Source: Deltaproteobacteria bacterium
GTDB lineage: Bacteria; Myxococcota_A; UBA796; GCA-2862545
Direction of reading: 5' to 3'
NCBI GenBank assembly: GCA_011376105.1
Contig: DRPG01000452.1
Location: 1-33,545 of the forward strand
DNA: 33,545 nucleotides
Both the position numbers and the translations under genes were made by a program. Every line of letters starts with the position of its first letter. Position 1 is the stretch's first letter. Of the stretch, positions 1 through 8,695 are shown in pieces. The notes beneath the pieces are model-generated. The model worked only from the letters and a program-made list of their open reading frames with translations. It made no database searches and was not told the origin of the DNA.

Positions 1-445
1 CCCTACGCGGTCTGCACGAGCGACTGGGGAGGGGCGGGGGTGGCCGGGCTCGCTCGACCGCTATCCCCGCGACAACCTCACGAAGCAGCACGTCTGACCG
101 AGGCGCTCGGGGAGGGCACGGCCCTGCTCGGGGCGACCGACGGGCTCGGCGGAGCGCTGGGGGAGAGGCGCAGCGCCGGCGGAGGGGCGGAGGCTGGGCT
201 CGGCGGGGCGCTCGGGGAGGGGCGAAGCGTCGGCGAGGCGCCGAGCGCTGGGCGTGGGCAGGCGGAAGCGGCTGGCGGAGGACCTCAGTGCAGAGGCGAG
301 GGCTGCAGACGCTGGGCGTACGGCGCTTTGTACCGCTTCCCAGCGCTTCGTCGTCAGCCCCGGGAGCCCCGCCCCGTCGTCGCGAGGCTCGACGACCCAA
401 GGGGCACGTCGTAGGGGCCCTCAACACGCCCGCCCCGACTCATAG

Positions 446-471
446 AGCCCCTACTTGAAGGGGTAGGGGCT
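446..471. other. Perfect 9-bp inverted repeat (AGCCCCTAC-N8-GTAGGGGCT), followed by a second copy of GAAGGGGTAGGGGC
   Basis: Direct reading of agcccctac ttgaaggg gtaggggct; possible terminator or RNA hairpin, no U-tract. Confidence 0.5.
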
Positions 472-678
472 GAAGGGGTAGGGGCCCGGGGCCTGAGCCG
501 AGCCAAGAGAGAGGGCTATGGGGGCTCGCCGTTCCCTGGGAGCCCCGCCCAGCCGTGTCCGCAGCGCCCAAACGCACGCTAATAGACAGCCCACATCACC
601 CCAAAGCTCCGGCCGAAGCACGCAAAAACAGCCGAGACCCAAGATCGTGCGGCGTCTCGCGGGGCGCTTGCGGGGGGG

Positions 679-801
679 CGGGAGGCGGACGTGGGCGGGA
701 GCGGCTGTGGAGGACCTCAGTGCAGGGGCGGGAGGTGGACGTGGGCGGCGGGAGTGGCTGTGGAGGGCCTCGGCGGGAGGTGGACGTGGGCGGGCGGGAG
801 T
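679..801. repeat. Three degenerate tandem copies (periods about 50 and 45 bp) of CGGGAGGYGGACGTGGGCGG...
   Basis: cgggaggcggacgtgggcgg at 679, cgggaggtggacgtgggcgg at 729 and 774. Confidence 0.7.
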
Positions 802-976
802 GCCCGCTGAGCCCACCCCAAGCCACGCTCAAGCCTGCCCCACCGGATCCGAACAAAGGGGGCGAGGTCCCCATGTCGCCACCGCTGTCTCGCCCCATGG
901 ATCCGGGGAGCCAGCCGCTCCACCCCACGTCCCCACAGAGGGTCTGCCCCGATACCAGCGCTCTAGGAGGTCATCG

Positions 977-1126
977 ATGAGCCCAAAGCCAGGCTCACCG
1001 CCCCTCGCCCGGATCACGACCCTGCTGTTGCTGGTCGTGACCGGCGTGATCTGGGCGGGCTGGGGCATCACCACTCAGCAAGAGCCAGACCCGGGGGCCA
1101 GCCCAGAGGGCACCCTGGATCCTTGA
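977..1126 (+). CDS. Small single-pass membrane protein, 49 aa (MSPKPGSPPLARITTLLLLVVTGVIWAGWGITTQQEPDPGASPEGTLDP)
   Basis: AGGAGG Shine-Dalgarno at 965-970, about 6 nt before the ATG; one hydrophobic segment. Confidence 0.5.
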   Translation: MSPKPGSPPLARITTLLLLVVTGVIWAGWGITTQQEPDPGASPEGTLDP

Positions 1127-1365
1127 CGTTCACTTGGCCTGTTGTGCGAGGGGCTCATCGTGCGCCCCCGCTCCCCCCTCCCCTGCTCCTGTGGAGGCTG
1201 TTGTGACCGGCCTCGGCCTCCTGGAGCAGGCTACAGCACCTCGTCCAGCCCAGCAAGGACCCCAGCGAGGCTCCATCGCCACCCCCCCCTCAGCCGAAGA
1301 GCGGGGGTTGACGGGGGCTGGCTGCGTGCATAGCCAGCGAGGCGCTCTGGAGGAGGGCCCTCCCT

Positions 1366-2295
1366 ATGATCCAAGTTCGAGACCTGACGCGGTACTACGG
1401 AGAGTTTGCTGCCCTGCAGGATGTGTCGTTCGAGCTCAAGGAAGGCGAGATCATCGGCCTGCTCGGCCTCAACGGGGCCGGGAAGTCCACTACCCTGATG
1501 ATCCTCGCTGGCCTGCTGGCTCCGTCGTCCGGATCCGTGCAGATCGATGGCACCGATCTCGCCAACCACCCTGAGCTGCGTGCGCGCATCGGCTTCCTGA
1601 CCGAGAGCCCGCCGCTGTACACGGAGATGACCGTCACGAGCTTCCTCCGCCACATCGGGCGGATGAAGGGCATGTCCAACGACAAGATCAACGCTCGCCT
1701 GCCCGAGGTGATCCGGCTGGCCGATCTGGCCGGGCGCGAGCACCAGGTCATCGGCACCCTGTCCCATGGCTACAAGAAGCGTGTGGGCATCGCCCAGGCC
1801 ATCATCCACGATCCCAAGCTGGTGATCCTGGACGAGCCGATCAGCGGCCTGGATCCTGCGCAGATCGTCGAGATGCGCAAGGTCGTCAAGGGCCTTGGCG
1901 AGAAGCACGCGGTGATCATCAGCAGCCACATCTTGTCGGAGGTCAGCCAGACCTGCGATCGGATCCTGGTGATCGGCAACGGCCGCCTGGTCGCCCAGGG
2001 CACCGAGGCCGAGCTGATGGCCCGCAGCGGCGAGAACGCTCGGCTGGTGATCACGGTCCGGGGCGATCAAGCTGCCTTCACCGAGTGGCTCGACAAGAGC
2101 GAGCGCATCGTCAGCGTGGTCTCGAAGGACGTGGCGGACGGCCTCGCCAGGGCGCTGGTCGAGATGGAGGGGGATCAGAGAGAGGATCTCCTGCTGGAGA
2201 TCGCCAAGGCGGGCTTTGGGCTCCGCCTCGTCGAAGATCCCCAGGACGAGCTCGAGGAGATCTTCCTCGGGCTGACCCACCAGGAGGCGGCATGA
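1366..2295 (+). CDS. ABC transporter ATP-binding protein, GldA-like
   Basis: Walker A GLNGAGKST, Walker B LVILDEPISGLDP, C-terminal domain typical of GldA-type ATPases; overlaps the permease start (ATGA). Confidence 0.92.
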   Translation: MIQVRDLTRYYGEFAALQDVSFELKEGEIIGLLGLNGAGKSTTLMILAGLLAPSSGSVQIDGTDLANHPELRARIGFLTESPPLYTEMTVTSFLRHIGRMKGMSNDKINARLPEVIRLADLAGREHQVIGTLSHGYKKRVGIAQAIIHDPKLVILDEPISGLDPAQIVEMRKVVKGLGEKHAVIISSHILSEVSQTCDRILVIGNGRLVAQGTEAELMARSGENARLVITVRGDQAAFTEWLDKSERIVSVVSKDVADGLARALVEMEGDQREDLLLEIAKAGFGLRLVEDPQDELEEIFLGLTHQEAA

Positions 2296-3020
2296 ATGCC
2301 CTGATCATCGCCAAGCGCGACCTGGCGTCGTACCTGCAGGGGTACTCCGCCTACATCATCATCGCTGCGCTGCTCCTCGGCAACGGCGTGTTCTTCCACG
2401 CCTTCGCCCTAGGGGCTGAGTCAGCGAGGTACTCCCACGAGGTCCTCGAGAACTTCTTCTACCTGTGCTGGGGCTTCTCGGTGGCGACCGCGGTGCTGCT
2501 CACCATGCGGTCCCTGGCCGACGAGCACGCGCTGGGCACTGAGGTGCTGCTCAGGACCTCGATCGTGAGCGATGGAGAGATCGTCGTGGGCAAGTGGCTC
2601 GCGGCCATGGGCATGGTCACCCTGTACGCGGTGCTGACCCTGCACATGCCCTTGCTCATCTTCGTCAACGGCAAGGTGAGCCTCGCTCACCTGATGGTCG
2701 GCTACCTCGGGGTGATCCTCGGAGGGGGGACCGCCAGCGCGCTGGGCGTGTTCTGCTCCGCTCTGTTCCGCAACCAGCTCGCGGCCGGCATCATCGGCGG
2801 CCTGCTGGCCATCTACATGTCGGTGATCGCCTGGATGCTCGCCGACACCACCAACCCTCCGTTCAACGACGTCATCGCGTACACCGCGATCTTCAACCAG
2901 CACTTCGTGCCGTTCATGGAGGGCCGGATCGCGATGTCTAGCATCGTCTATCAGGGTAGCCTCACGGCCCTGTTCCTGTTGCTCGCGAGCTACATCCTCC
3001 ACACCCGCCGGTGGGAGTGA
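2292..3020 (+). CDS. ABC-2 type permease, GldF-like
   Basis: Starts MNALIIAKRDLASYLQG, multiple TM segments, 4-nt overlap with the upstream ATPase. Confidence 0.85.
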   Translation: MNALIIAKRDLASYLQGYSAYIIIAALLLGNGVFFHAFALGAESARYSHEVLENFFYLCWGFSVATAVLLTMRSLADEHALGTEVLLRTSIVSDGEIVVGKWLAAMGMVTLYAVLTLHMPLLIFVNGKVSLAHLMVGYLGVILGGGTASALGVFCSALFRNQLAAGIIGGLLAIYMSVIAWMLADTTNPPFNDVIAYTAIFNQHFVPFMEGRIAMSSIVYQGSLTALFLLLASYILHTRRWE

Positions 3021-3023
3021 GCC

Positions 3024-4925
3024 ATGTCGAACCTCGCTACCGTCCTCGCCCTGTTCTTCTCCATCGGCACCGTCGTCGCGCTCCTGGTGCTGGTCCGAGA
3101 CGTGGTCACCCGCCGCGCGGGCTCGTCCCCGGTGCTGTTGATCGGCCTGGGCACCCTGTTCATCGGAGAGCGGGTCCTCGGAGAGGGGGATCTCCGGCTG
3201 CCGATCAGCGGTGCCGGCTTGTTGCTGGTGCTGGGCGCCGTGGGGCTGCGTGCCTACGCGATGTCCAACTCTGACGGGGCCCGAAGGGAGGGCCATCGGC
3301 TGGGCCTGATCTGGACCAGCATCTCAGTGGCGTCGCTGCTGCTGTACGCCATGTCCCTCGATCCCGTCGTCGGGGCCCTGGGCTTCGAGGAAGCCGGCAG
3401 AGATCGCTGGGTCGGCGTGTTCCAGAGCCTGTTCCCGATCGTCGCCTTGATCGGCCTGATCCCGTCCTTCCTGATCGATCGCCTGTTGGCGCTGCACCCG
3501 ATCGTCATGCCAGCGGGCGCGAGCAGGAGCGCACAGCTGTCGGGGCTCGGGGCCGCGCTGGCCATCAGCCTGATGTTCCCGGTCAACTACCTGGCCAACC
3601 AGCACGACCTCGACTGGGATGTGGCCTACTTCCGCACCACCCGCGCCGGGGACTCCACCCGGGCGCTGGTCTCCACCCTGACCGATCCCGTCGAGGTCCT
3701 GCTGTTCTTCCCGTCGGGCAACGACGTGGGGCGGGAGGTCCTGCCCTACTTCGAGGAGCTGGTCGCGAGCTCCGACGATCGGATGAGCGTCCGGATGGTG
3801 GATCAAGCCCTCGAGCCTCAGCTCGCCGAGGAGCTCAAGATCCGGGAGAACGGCCACGTCGTGCTCCGTCAGGGCGAGTCCCAGCAGAAGTTCAAGCTGA
3901 ACACCGATCTGGATCGGGCCAAGCGAGAGCTGCGCAAGCTCGATGGCACCGTGCAGAAGAACTTGCTGAAGCTCACCCGGGGCCAGCGCACGGTCTACTT
4001 CCTCGCCGGCCACGGGGAGGCCAACTGGCGCGAGACCGAGAACACCTTCCGCAAGATCAACATCTACAAGCGCGATCTGCTCGAGGGCACCCTGAGCGTC
4101 AAGGTCAAGACCTTCGGCGTCGCCGACGGCTCGACCAACGCCGTGCCTGACGATGCGTCCGTCGTGGTGGTGGCCGGCCCCACCGAGCCGCTGCTCGCCG
4201 AGGAGATCACCGCGCTACAGCGCTACTTCGACGGAGGTGGCTCGCTGCTGGTGATGATCGATCCCGAGGGGGATCCCCTGACCGAGCTGCTCTCCCACCT
4301 CGGGGTGAAGCCCGGCGCCGCCGTGCTCGCCAACGCTGAGGCCCACGCCCAGATCCAAGGGGGCCCCGCCGATCGGGTGTTCATCGCGACCAACAAGTAC
4401 GGGAGCCACGCCTCGGTCAAGGAGCTGTCCCGCAACAGCTCCGTGGCCCACATGGTGTTCTCCACCGCGATGTCGGTGCAAAAGCAGGAGGGCACCGCCA
4501 ACAAGATCACCACCCTGATCCGCTCGCGTCCCAACACCTGGGAGGATCTCAACGGCAACTTCCAGGCGGATCCGGGTGAGCCCAAGAAGACCTTCGAGCT
4601 CGCCGCGGCGATCACCAAGCCGATGGACGACGCCGCGGAGGGAGCACCCGAGGAGGCGAGGGCCATCGTCGTCGGCGACGTGGGCTACCTCTCCGACGTC
4701 TTGATCAGCAGGCTCAAGGCCAACGCCGTCTTCAGCCTCGATGGCTTCAAGTGGCTCACCCACGACGAGGAGATCGTCGGAGCGATCGAGACCGAGGAGG
4801 ACGTGAAGGTCCAGCACACCCGGGAAGAAGACTGGATCTGGTTCCTCGCGGCCGTGGTCGCGGTGCCGAGCATGGTGCTGCTCGTCGGCTTCCTGTTCAT
4901 CCGTATGCGTCAGAGGAGGAACTGA
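3024..4925 (+). CDS. GldG-family ABC-associated membrane/auxiliary protein
   Basis: N-terminal TM segments, GQRTVYFLAGHGE and GGSLLVMIDPEGDP motifs typical of the GldG domain, C-terminal TM. Confidence 0.85.
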   Translation: MSNLATVLALFFSIGTVVALLVLVRDVVTRRAGSSPVLLIGLGTLFIGERVLGEGDLRLPISGAGLLLVLGAVGLRAYAMSNSDGARREGHRLGLIWTSISVASLLLYAMSLDPVVGALGFEEAGRDRWVGVFQSLFPIVALIGLIPSFLIDRLLALHPIVMPAGASRSAQLSGLGAALAISLMFPVNYLANQHDLDWDVAYFRTTRAGDSTRALVSTLTDPVEVLLFFPSGNDVGREVLPYFEELVASSDDRMSVRMVDQALEPQLAEELKIRENGHVVLRQGESQQKFKLNTDLDRAKRELRKLDGTVQKNLLKLTRGQRTVYFLAGHGEANWRETENTFRKINIYKRDLLEGTLSVKVKTFGVADGSTNAVPDDASVVVVAGPTEPLLAEEITALQRYFDGGGSLLVMIDPEGDPLTELLSHLGVKPGAAVLANAEAHAQIQGGPADRVFIATNKYGSHASVKELSRNSSVAHMVFSTAMSVQKQEGTANKITTLIRSRPNTWEDLNGNFQADPGEPKKTFELAAAITKPMDDAAEGAPEEARAIVVGDVGYLSDVLISRLKANAVFSLDGFKWLTHDEEIVGAIETEEDVKVQHTREEDWIWFLAAVVAVPSMVLLVGFLFIRMRQRRN

Positions 4926-6076
4926 TGCGACAGGTCATCGGGCTGTCCGCGGCCCTCGGGCTGTCCCTGATCGGCAGCTACATCACCTGGATCGACGACG
5001 GCGATGTGATCGACGACGATGCCGTCGTCGTCTACACGATCGCCCCCGAGGAGCTCGCGTCGATCACCTGGGACGGTGAGGACGCAACCGTCCAGATCAC
5101 CCAGAGGTCCGACGCACAGGGTGAGTATCTGTGGATCGACTCCACCATCCGCAAGAAGAAGCCCAAGCCCAGACCCACGCCCGAGGACACCGAGGACACC
5201 TCGGACGCCGACAAGCCCCCCGGCGCCGAGGACACCGAGGACGCCGACAAGCCCCCCGGCGCCGAGGACGCCGAGGACGCCGATAAGCCCCCCGGCGCCG
5301 AGGGCGAGGAGGGCGAAGAGGAGGAGGAGGGTGAAGAGGAGGAGGAGGCCTTCGAGATCGAGACCACCACCACCGCGTTCATGGGCAACAGCCAGGCCCA
5401 GGAGCTGTGGGAGAGCTTTGCGCCCCTAGAGGCCCTGCGGGAGCTGGAGATCGCCACAGACGCGGATCCCTCGAAGTTCGGCCTCGACGAGCCCACCGCC
5501 ACGATCACCGTCGCCCGGAAGGCTGGGGAGATCGAGCTGGTGGTCGGAGGCGAGACCTACGGGAGCAAGGATCGCTACGTCAAGATGGGCCAGCACCTGT
5601 TCCTGCTCGATGACACCACCCTGCGTCCCCTGCAGTTCGCCTCGAGCCGGCTGGTGGAGCGCTCCCTGTTCCCGACCTCGACCAAGGACACCTCGAAGAT
5701 CGAGATCACCTTCAGCGATGGGATCACCCGGACCCTCGAGCAGCACAACGCCGACGATCCGGCCAAGGCATTCTGGGCCGATGTCGCGACCCCCGACACC
5801 CCCGACGAGACCGCGGGCACCTGGATCGATAAGCTGTTCCGGCTCCGGCTCCGGAGCTATGTGGGCGAGGGCGAGATCGAGGGTGAGCTGATCCCCGTCT
5901 TCAGCTACGTCACCCACGAGGGCAAGACCTCCTGGAGCGTCGAGGTGCTGAAGGTCGAGTCGGGGGAGGACACGTCGTGGTACGCCAAGAGCAGCTACAA
6001 CCGCTCCCTGGTCACCCTGACGGACTCCCTGGCGAACAACGTGGTGGCTGATCTCGACTCGCTGCGGCCCGAGTAG
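4925..6076 (+). CDS. DUF4340-like protein with an acidic low-complexity insert
   Basis: Starts at ATG 4925 overlapping the GldG stop; N-terminal TM, GLDEPTATITV region; position after gldG is typical of DUF4340. Confidence 0.75.
   Translation: MRQVIGLSAALGLSLIGSYITWIDDGDVIDDDAVVVYTIAPEELASITWDGEDATVQITQRSDAQGEYLWIDSTIRKKKPKPRPTPEDTEDTSDADKPPGAEDTEDADKPPGAEDAEDADKPPGAEGEEGEEEEEGEEEEEAFEIETTTTAFMGNSQAQELWESFAPLEALRELEIATDADPSKFGLDEPTATITVARKAGEIELVVGGETYGSKDRYVKMGQHLFLLDDTTLRPLQFASSRLVERSLFPTSTKDTSKIEITFSDGITRTLEQHNADDPAKAFWADVATPDTPDETAGTWIDKLFRLRLRSYVGEGEIEGELIPVFSYVTHEGKTSWSVEVLKVESGEDTSWYAKSSYNRSLVTLTDSLANNVVADLDSLRPE
5183..5299 (+). repeat. In-frame minisatellite encoding ED(T/A)ED(TSD)ADKPPGA x3
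   Basis: Copies 5183-5227 (45 bp), 5228-5263 and 5264-5299 (36 bp each). Confidence 0.9.
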
Positions 6077-6116
6077 GGCCCGGGCTCGGGGATCCAGGGC
6101 CCTCCCCTGTGGGGAT

Positions 6117-6137
6117 CCAGGCGCAGCGATCGCCTGG
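6117..6137 (+). terminator. Candidate terminator hairpin CCAGGCG-cagcgat-CGCCTGG followed by TTCTCG
   Basis: Perfect 7-bp stem 40 bp after the DUF4340 stop; weak U-tract. Confidence 0.35.
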
Positions 6138-6459
6138 TTCTCGCAGGGGGGGTCTCGGTGTCTGTGGAGCAGCTACGGGAGGATCCATGTGGACGTGGGT
6201 GTGGGCAGCGATGGCTGCTGAGGGTCATGTGTGGGCGGGATCGTTTTAGCTCCGGTCAGCTCAGGCGATGCCACCTCCTGTGCCGGCGCTGCGGTCGGTG
6301 CGGGAGCTCCGGCGCCGCTGAGCACTGCGACACCGCCGCCCAGGGCCTCGAGGTGCTCCGGGCCCTGTGAGCCTCAGGCCTCCAGGAGCCCGTCGCGCGC
6401 CTCAGACCCCGACGAGCGATCCGTCGGGACGAGGTGACGGCAGCATGCGCTGCAGGCTC

Positions 6460-7137
6460 CTAGCCGCGCAGCCAGCCCATGAACCGCCCCAGGGAGTCGA
6501 GCATGCCCCCCGCTCGCTGCTCCTCGTCGTCGTCCTCGAAGTGTAGCGCCCGCAGGTTGCGGGTGATGTCGTGGGCGGTGTGGCGCGGTGGCGCAGAGAT
6601 CGCGGTGTGGTTCGCCACATCAGGGGACCCGGACATCAGGCCAGGGATCACCTCGTCCTCAGCCCGGGTAGCGACCTCCAGCGAGGCAAACAAGGCCATC
6701 AGGGACGGACGAAGCTCCGGGATGAAGTTTGACTCGATCCGGACCTTCCGCAACAGCTCCTGGGTGTGCTCCCGACGCGCCTGCATCCGGCTCGTGGCGT
6801 CGATCACCCGCGCGCTCGCGGCGGCCCCGCCGGGTCCGACCCAGACCTTGACCAGAGGCCACAGCTCCATCTCCCAGTGATCGACACAGTCGAGCACCGA
6901 GCGCTCGAACGGCTCCCACACATCGAATAAAGGGCGGAGGTTGACCCGCTGGCGCTTGGGTGCGACCTGCTCCTTCTTGATGGGATCGCCCCACATGTCG
7001 ACCGCGCCGTCCTCGGAGACCTCCTCGATCAAGGCGCGCTCGACCTCCCGGAGGGCCCTGTCTGCCCTCGCGAGGGCTCGACGGAGCTTCATGTGTTCTT
7101 CCGCCCGGATCTCTTCGACTCGTCTCAGGATGCCCAT
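6460..7137 (-). CDS. Hypothetical protein (225 aa) with coiled-coil-like N-terminus
   Basis: MGILRRVEEIRAEEHMKLRRAL...; start taken at the internal ATG (7137) where protein-like composition begins. Confidence 0.7.
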   Translation of the reverse strand: MGILRRVEEIRAEEHMKLRRALARADRALREVERALIEEVSEDGAVDMWGDPIKKEQVAPKRQRVNLRPLFDVWEPFERSVLDCVDHWEMELWPLVKVWVGPGGAAASARVIDATSRMQARREHTQELLRKVRIESNFIPELRPSLMALFASLEVATRAEDEVIPGLMSGSPDVANHTAISAPPRHTAHDITRNLRALHFEDDDEEQRAGGMLDSLGRFMGWLRG

Positions 7138-7329
7138 ACCCAAACCAACCCCGCGCGCACGACACGTCCGCGCTCTCGGCACACGCCAACAAAGATTTTG
7201 GTCACAGCGTGGTTGTTGAGGTCCTTGTTGGGTGCTCGCCCCTCCTATCCTCATCTGTGGAGGGAAGGTACACCGCCGGTCTGACACGGCCCCCCACCAC
7301 GCCCCCACGGGCCACGTGATACCACAGCT

Positions 7330-7357
7330 TTGGGGCAGATAACGTCAAAAGTATAAC
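7330..7357 (+). promoter_or_regulatory. Candidate sigma70-like promoter TTGGGG-N16-TATAAC
   Basis: AT-rich pocket upstream of the lipoprotein gene. Confidence 0.3.
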
Positions 7358-7437
7358 CATGGCCTCGCCCCTAGGCCCAGAGGTCGGGCGCCCCAGAGCG
7401 GGGTACCATGCCCCCCCCCAGACCCGGAGCGATCCAC

Positions 7438-8664
7438 ATGATCCTGCTGTTGCTCCCCTCCACCCTCGGCTGCGCCTCGATCCTCCCCCAGTACGAGGCC
7501 GCGATGGAGCGTGCCCTCGTGGCCCCCCCCCCGACCCCAACACAGTGGATCCCCGACGCCGTGCTCCACCTGTCGGGCGAGTCGATCAACACCATCATCC
7601 AGACCGCCATCGAGGACTACGGCACGTTCAGCTCGACCGTGGATCTCAAGATCGCCAGCGTAACCCCGGATCTCGCCCTGACCTCGATGGAGATCAGCGC
7701 AGGCAACGACTGCGGCGACTGCCTGGGCATCGCGATGGAGCTCGACGGCACGCTGAGCTGGGAGACAGTGCTCGGCTCGGGCAGCACCAGCCTCGCCGCC
7801 ACCGGCAGCCTGGATGCCCGGTTCGAGGTGAGCCGAGACGATCAAGAGGACTGGATCGTCAGCGTCCAGCCCCAGCGGTTTCGCTGGCTCGACGTCACCC
7901 TAGGCCAGGTGACCGCCGGCGTGTCGGGGATCGGAGAGAAGGTCCAGGACTGGATCGATCGCAACCTGGTGGCTCAGGTCCCCCCACAGCAGATCATGGT
8001 CATCGCCAGCGAGGATCTCCCCCTCGCGGCGCTCGAGATCGTGCCCAGCGAGGACGGCGTCGAGCTCCAGCTGCTGACCCTGTCCGCGGAGCGGGGCCAC
8101 GTGGAGGTCGGTGGCGATCACCTCGAGTCGGGCTGGCACATGGATCTGTCCCCCGAGAGCCTGATCTCGCTGGCCCGGGCCGAGGCCTTCAGGGCCGAGC
8201 CCATGGCCCGGGGGATCGTGGCTGAGCCCACCCTGCTGCGCATGGACAGCGACACCTTCCAGATGGGGCTGAGGCTGTGGCGCATCGAGGGCCGGGGCTG
8301 GTGGCGCGACTACCTGATCGATGGCACGATCACCGTCGTCGAGGACGAGATCCGGCTGGCGGCGACCTCCGTCGAGCAGGTCGACAAGTCGGCCGGAGCC
8401 GCGGCCGCTGATCCCCTCGCGGCGCTGGCCAAGGGCCTGATCCTCAAGTACATCGAGGACGCGTTCGAGACGAGCATCCCCGCGATCCAGGGAGAGGACA
8501 CCCAGGTGGTGATCACCTCGATCGACGCCAACGAAGACGGCTCGATCCGGGTCTCGGGCACCATCCAGGCAGCGGCAGCGGCAGCGGCAGCGGCAGCGCC
8601 CAAGAGCCGGGGCCGGAGCCGGGCCGCGCCCGCCCCCGCGGACACCTACGGGCCCAACCGGTAG
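7438..8664 (+). CDS. Predicted lipoprotein of unknown function
   Basis: MILLLLPSTLGCAS lipobox (LGC-A); beta-rich body; poly-Ala C-terminus. Confidence 0.75.
   Translation: MILLLLPSTLGCASILPQYEAAMERALVAPPPTPTQWIPDAVLHLSGESINTIIQTAIEDYGTFSSTVDLKIASVTPDLALTSMEISAGNDCGDCLGIAMELDGTLSWETVLGSGSTSLAATGSLDARFEVSRDDQEDWIVSVQPQRFRWLDVTLGQVTAGVSGIGEKVQDWIDRNLVAQVPPQQIMVIASEDLPLAALEIVPSEDGVELQLLTLSAERGHVEVGGDHLESGWHMDLSPESLISLARAEAFRAEPMARGIVAEPTLLRMDSDTFQMGLRLWRIEGRGWWRDYLIDGTITVVEDEIRLAATSVEQVDKSAGAAAADPLAALAKGLILKYIEDAFETSIPAIQGEDTQVVITSIDANEDGSIRVSGTIQAAAAAAAAAAPKSRGRSRAAPAPADTYGPNR
8569..8598 (+). repeat. (GCAGCG)5 hexamer repeat encoding Ala10
   Basis: Direct reading. Confidence 0.95.
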
Positions 8665-8695
8665 CGCACCCTACGGGCCCAACCAGTAGCGCACC
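8646..8695. repeat. 25-bp tandem duplication, 1 mismatch, across the convergent gene ends
   Basis: ctacgggcccaaccggtagcgcacc / ctacgggcccaaccagtagcgcacc. Confidence 0.95.

Noticed and set aside
40-414. 124-aa plus ORF at the left edge
   Set aside because: Low-complexity Gly/Ala/Arg translation of GC-rich repeats; no RBS and open in several frames.
1231-2280. 349-aa antisense ORF opposite the GldA-like ATPase
   Set aside because: Codon-shadow composition (ADDHRVLLAKALDDLAHLDDL...) and no family motifs; the plus-strand ABC ATPase is unambiguous.
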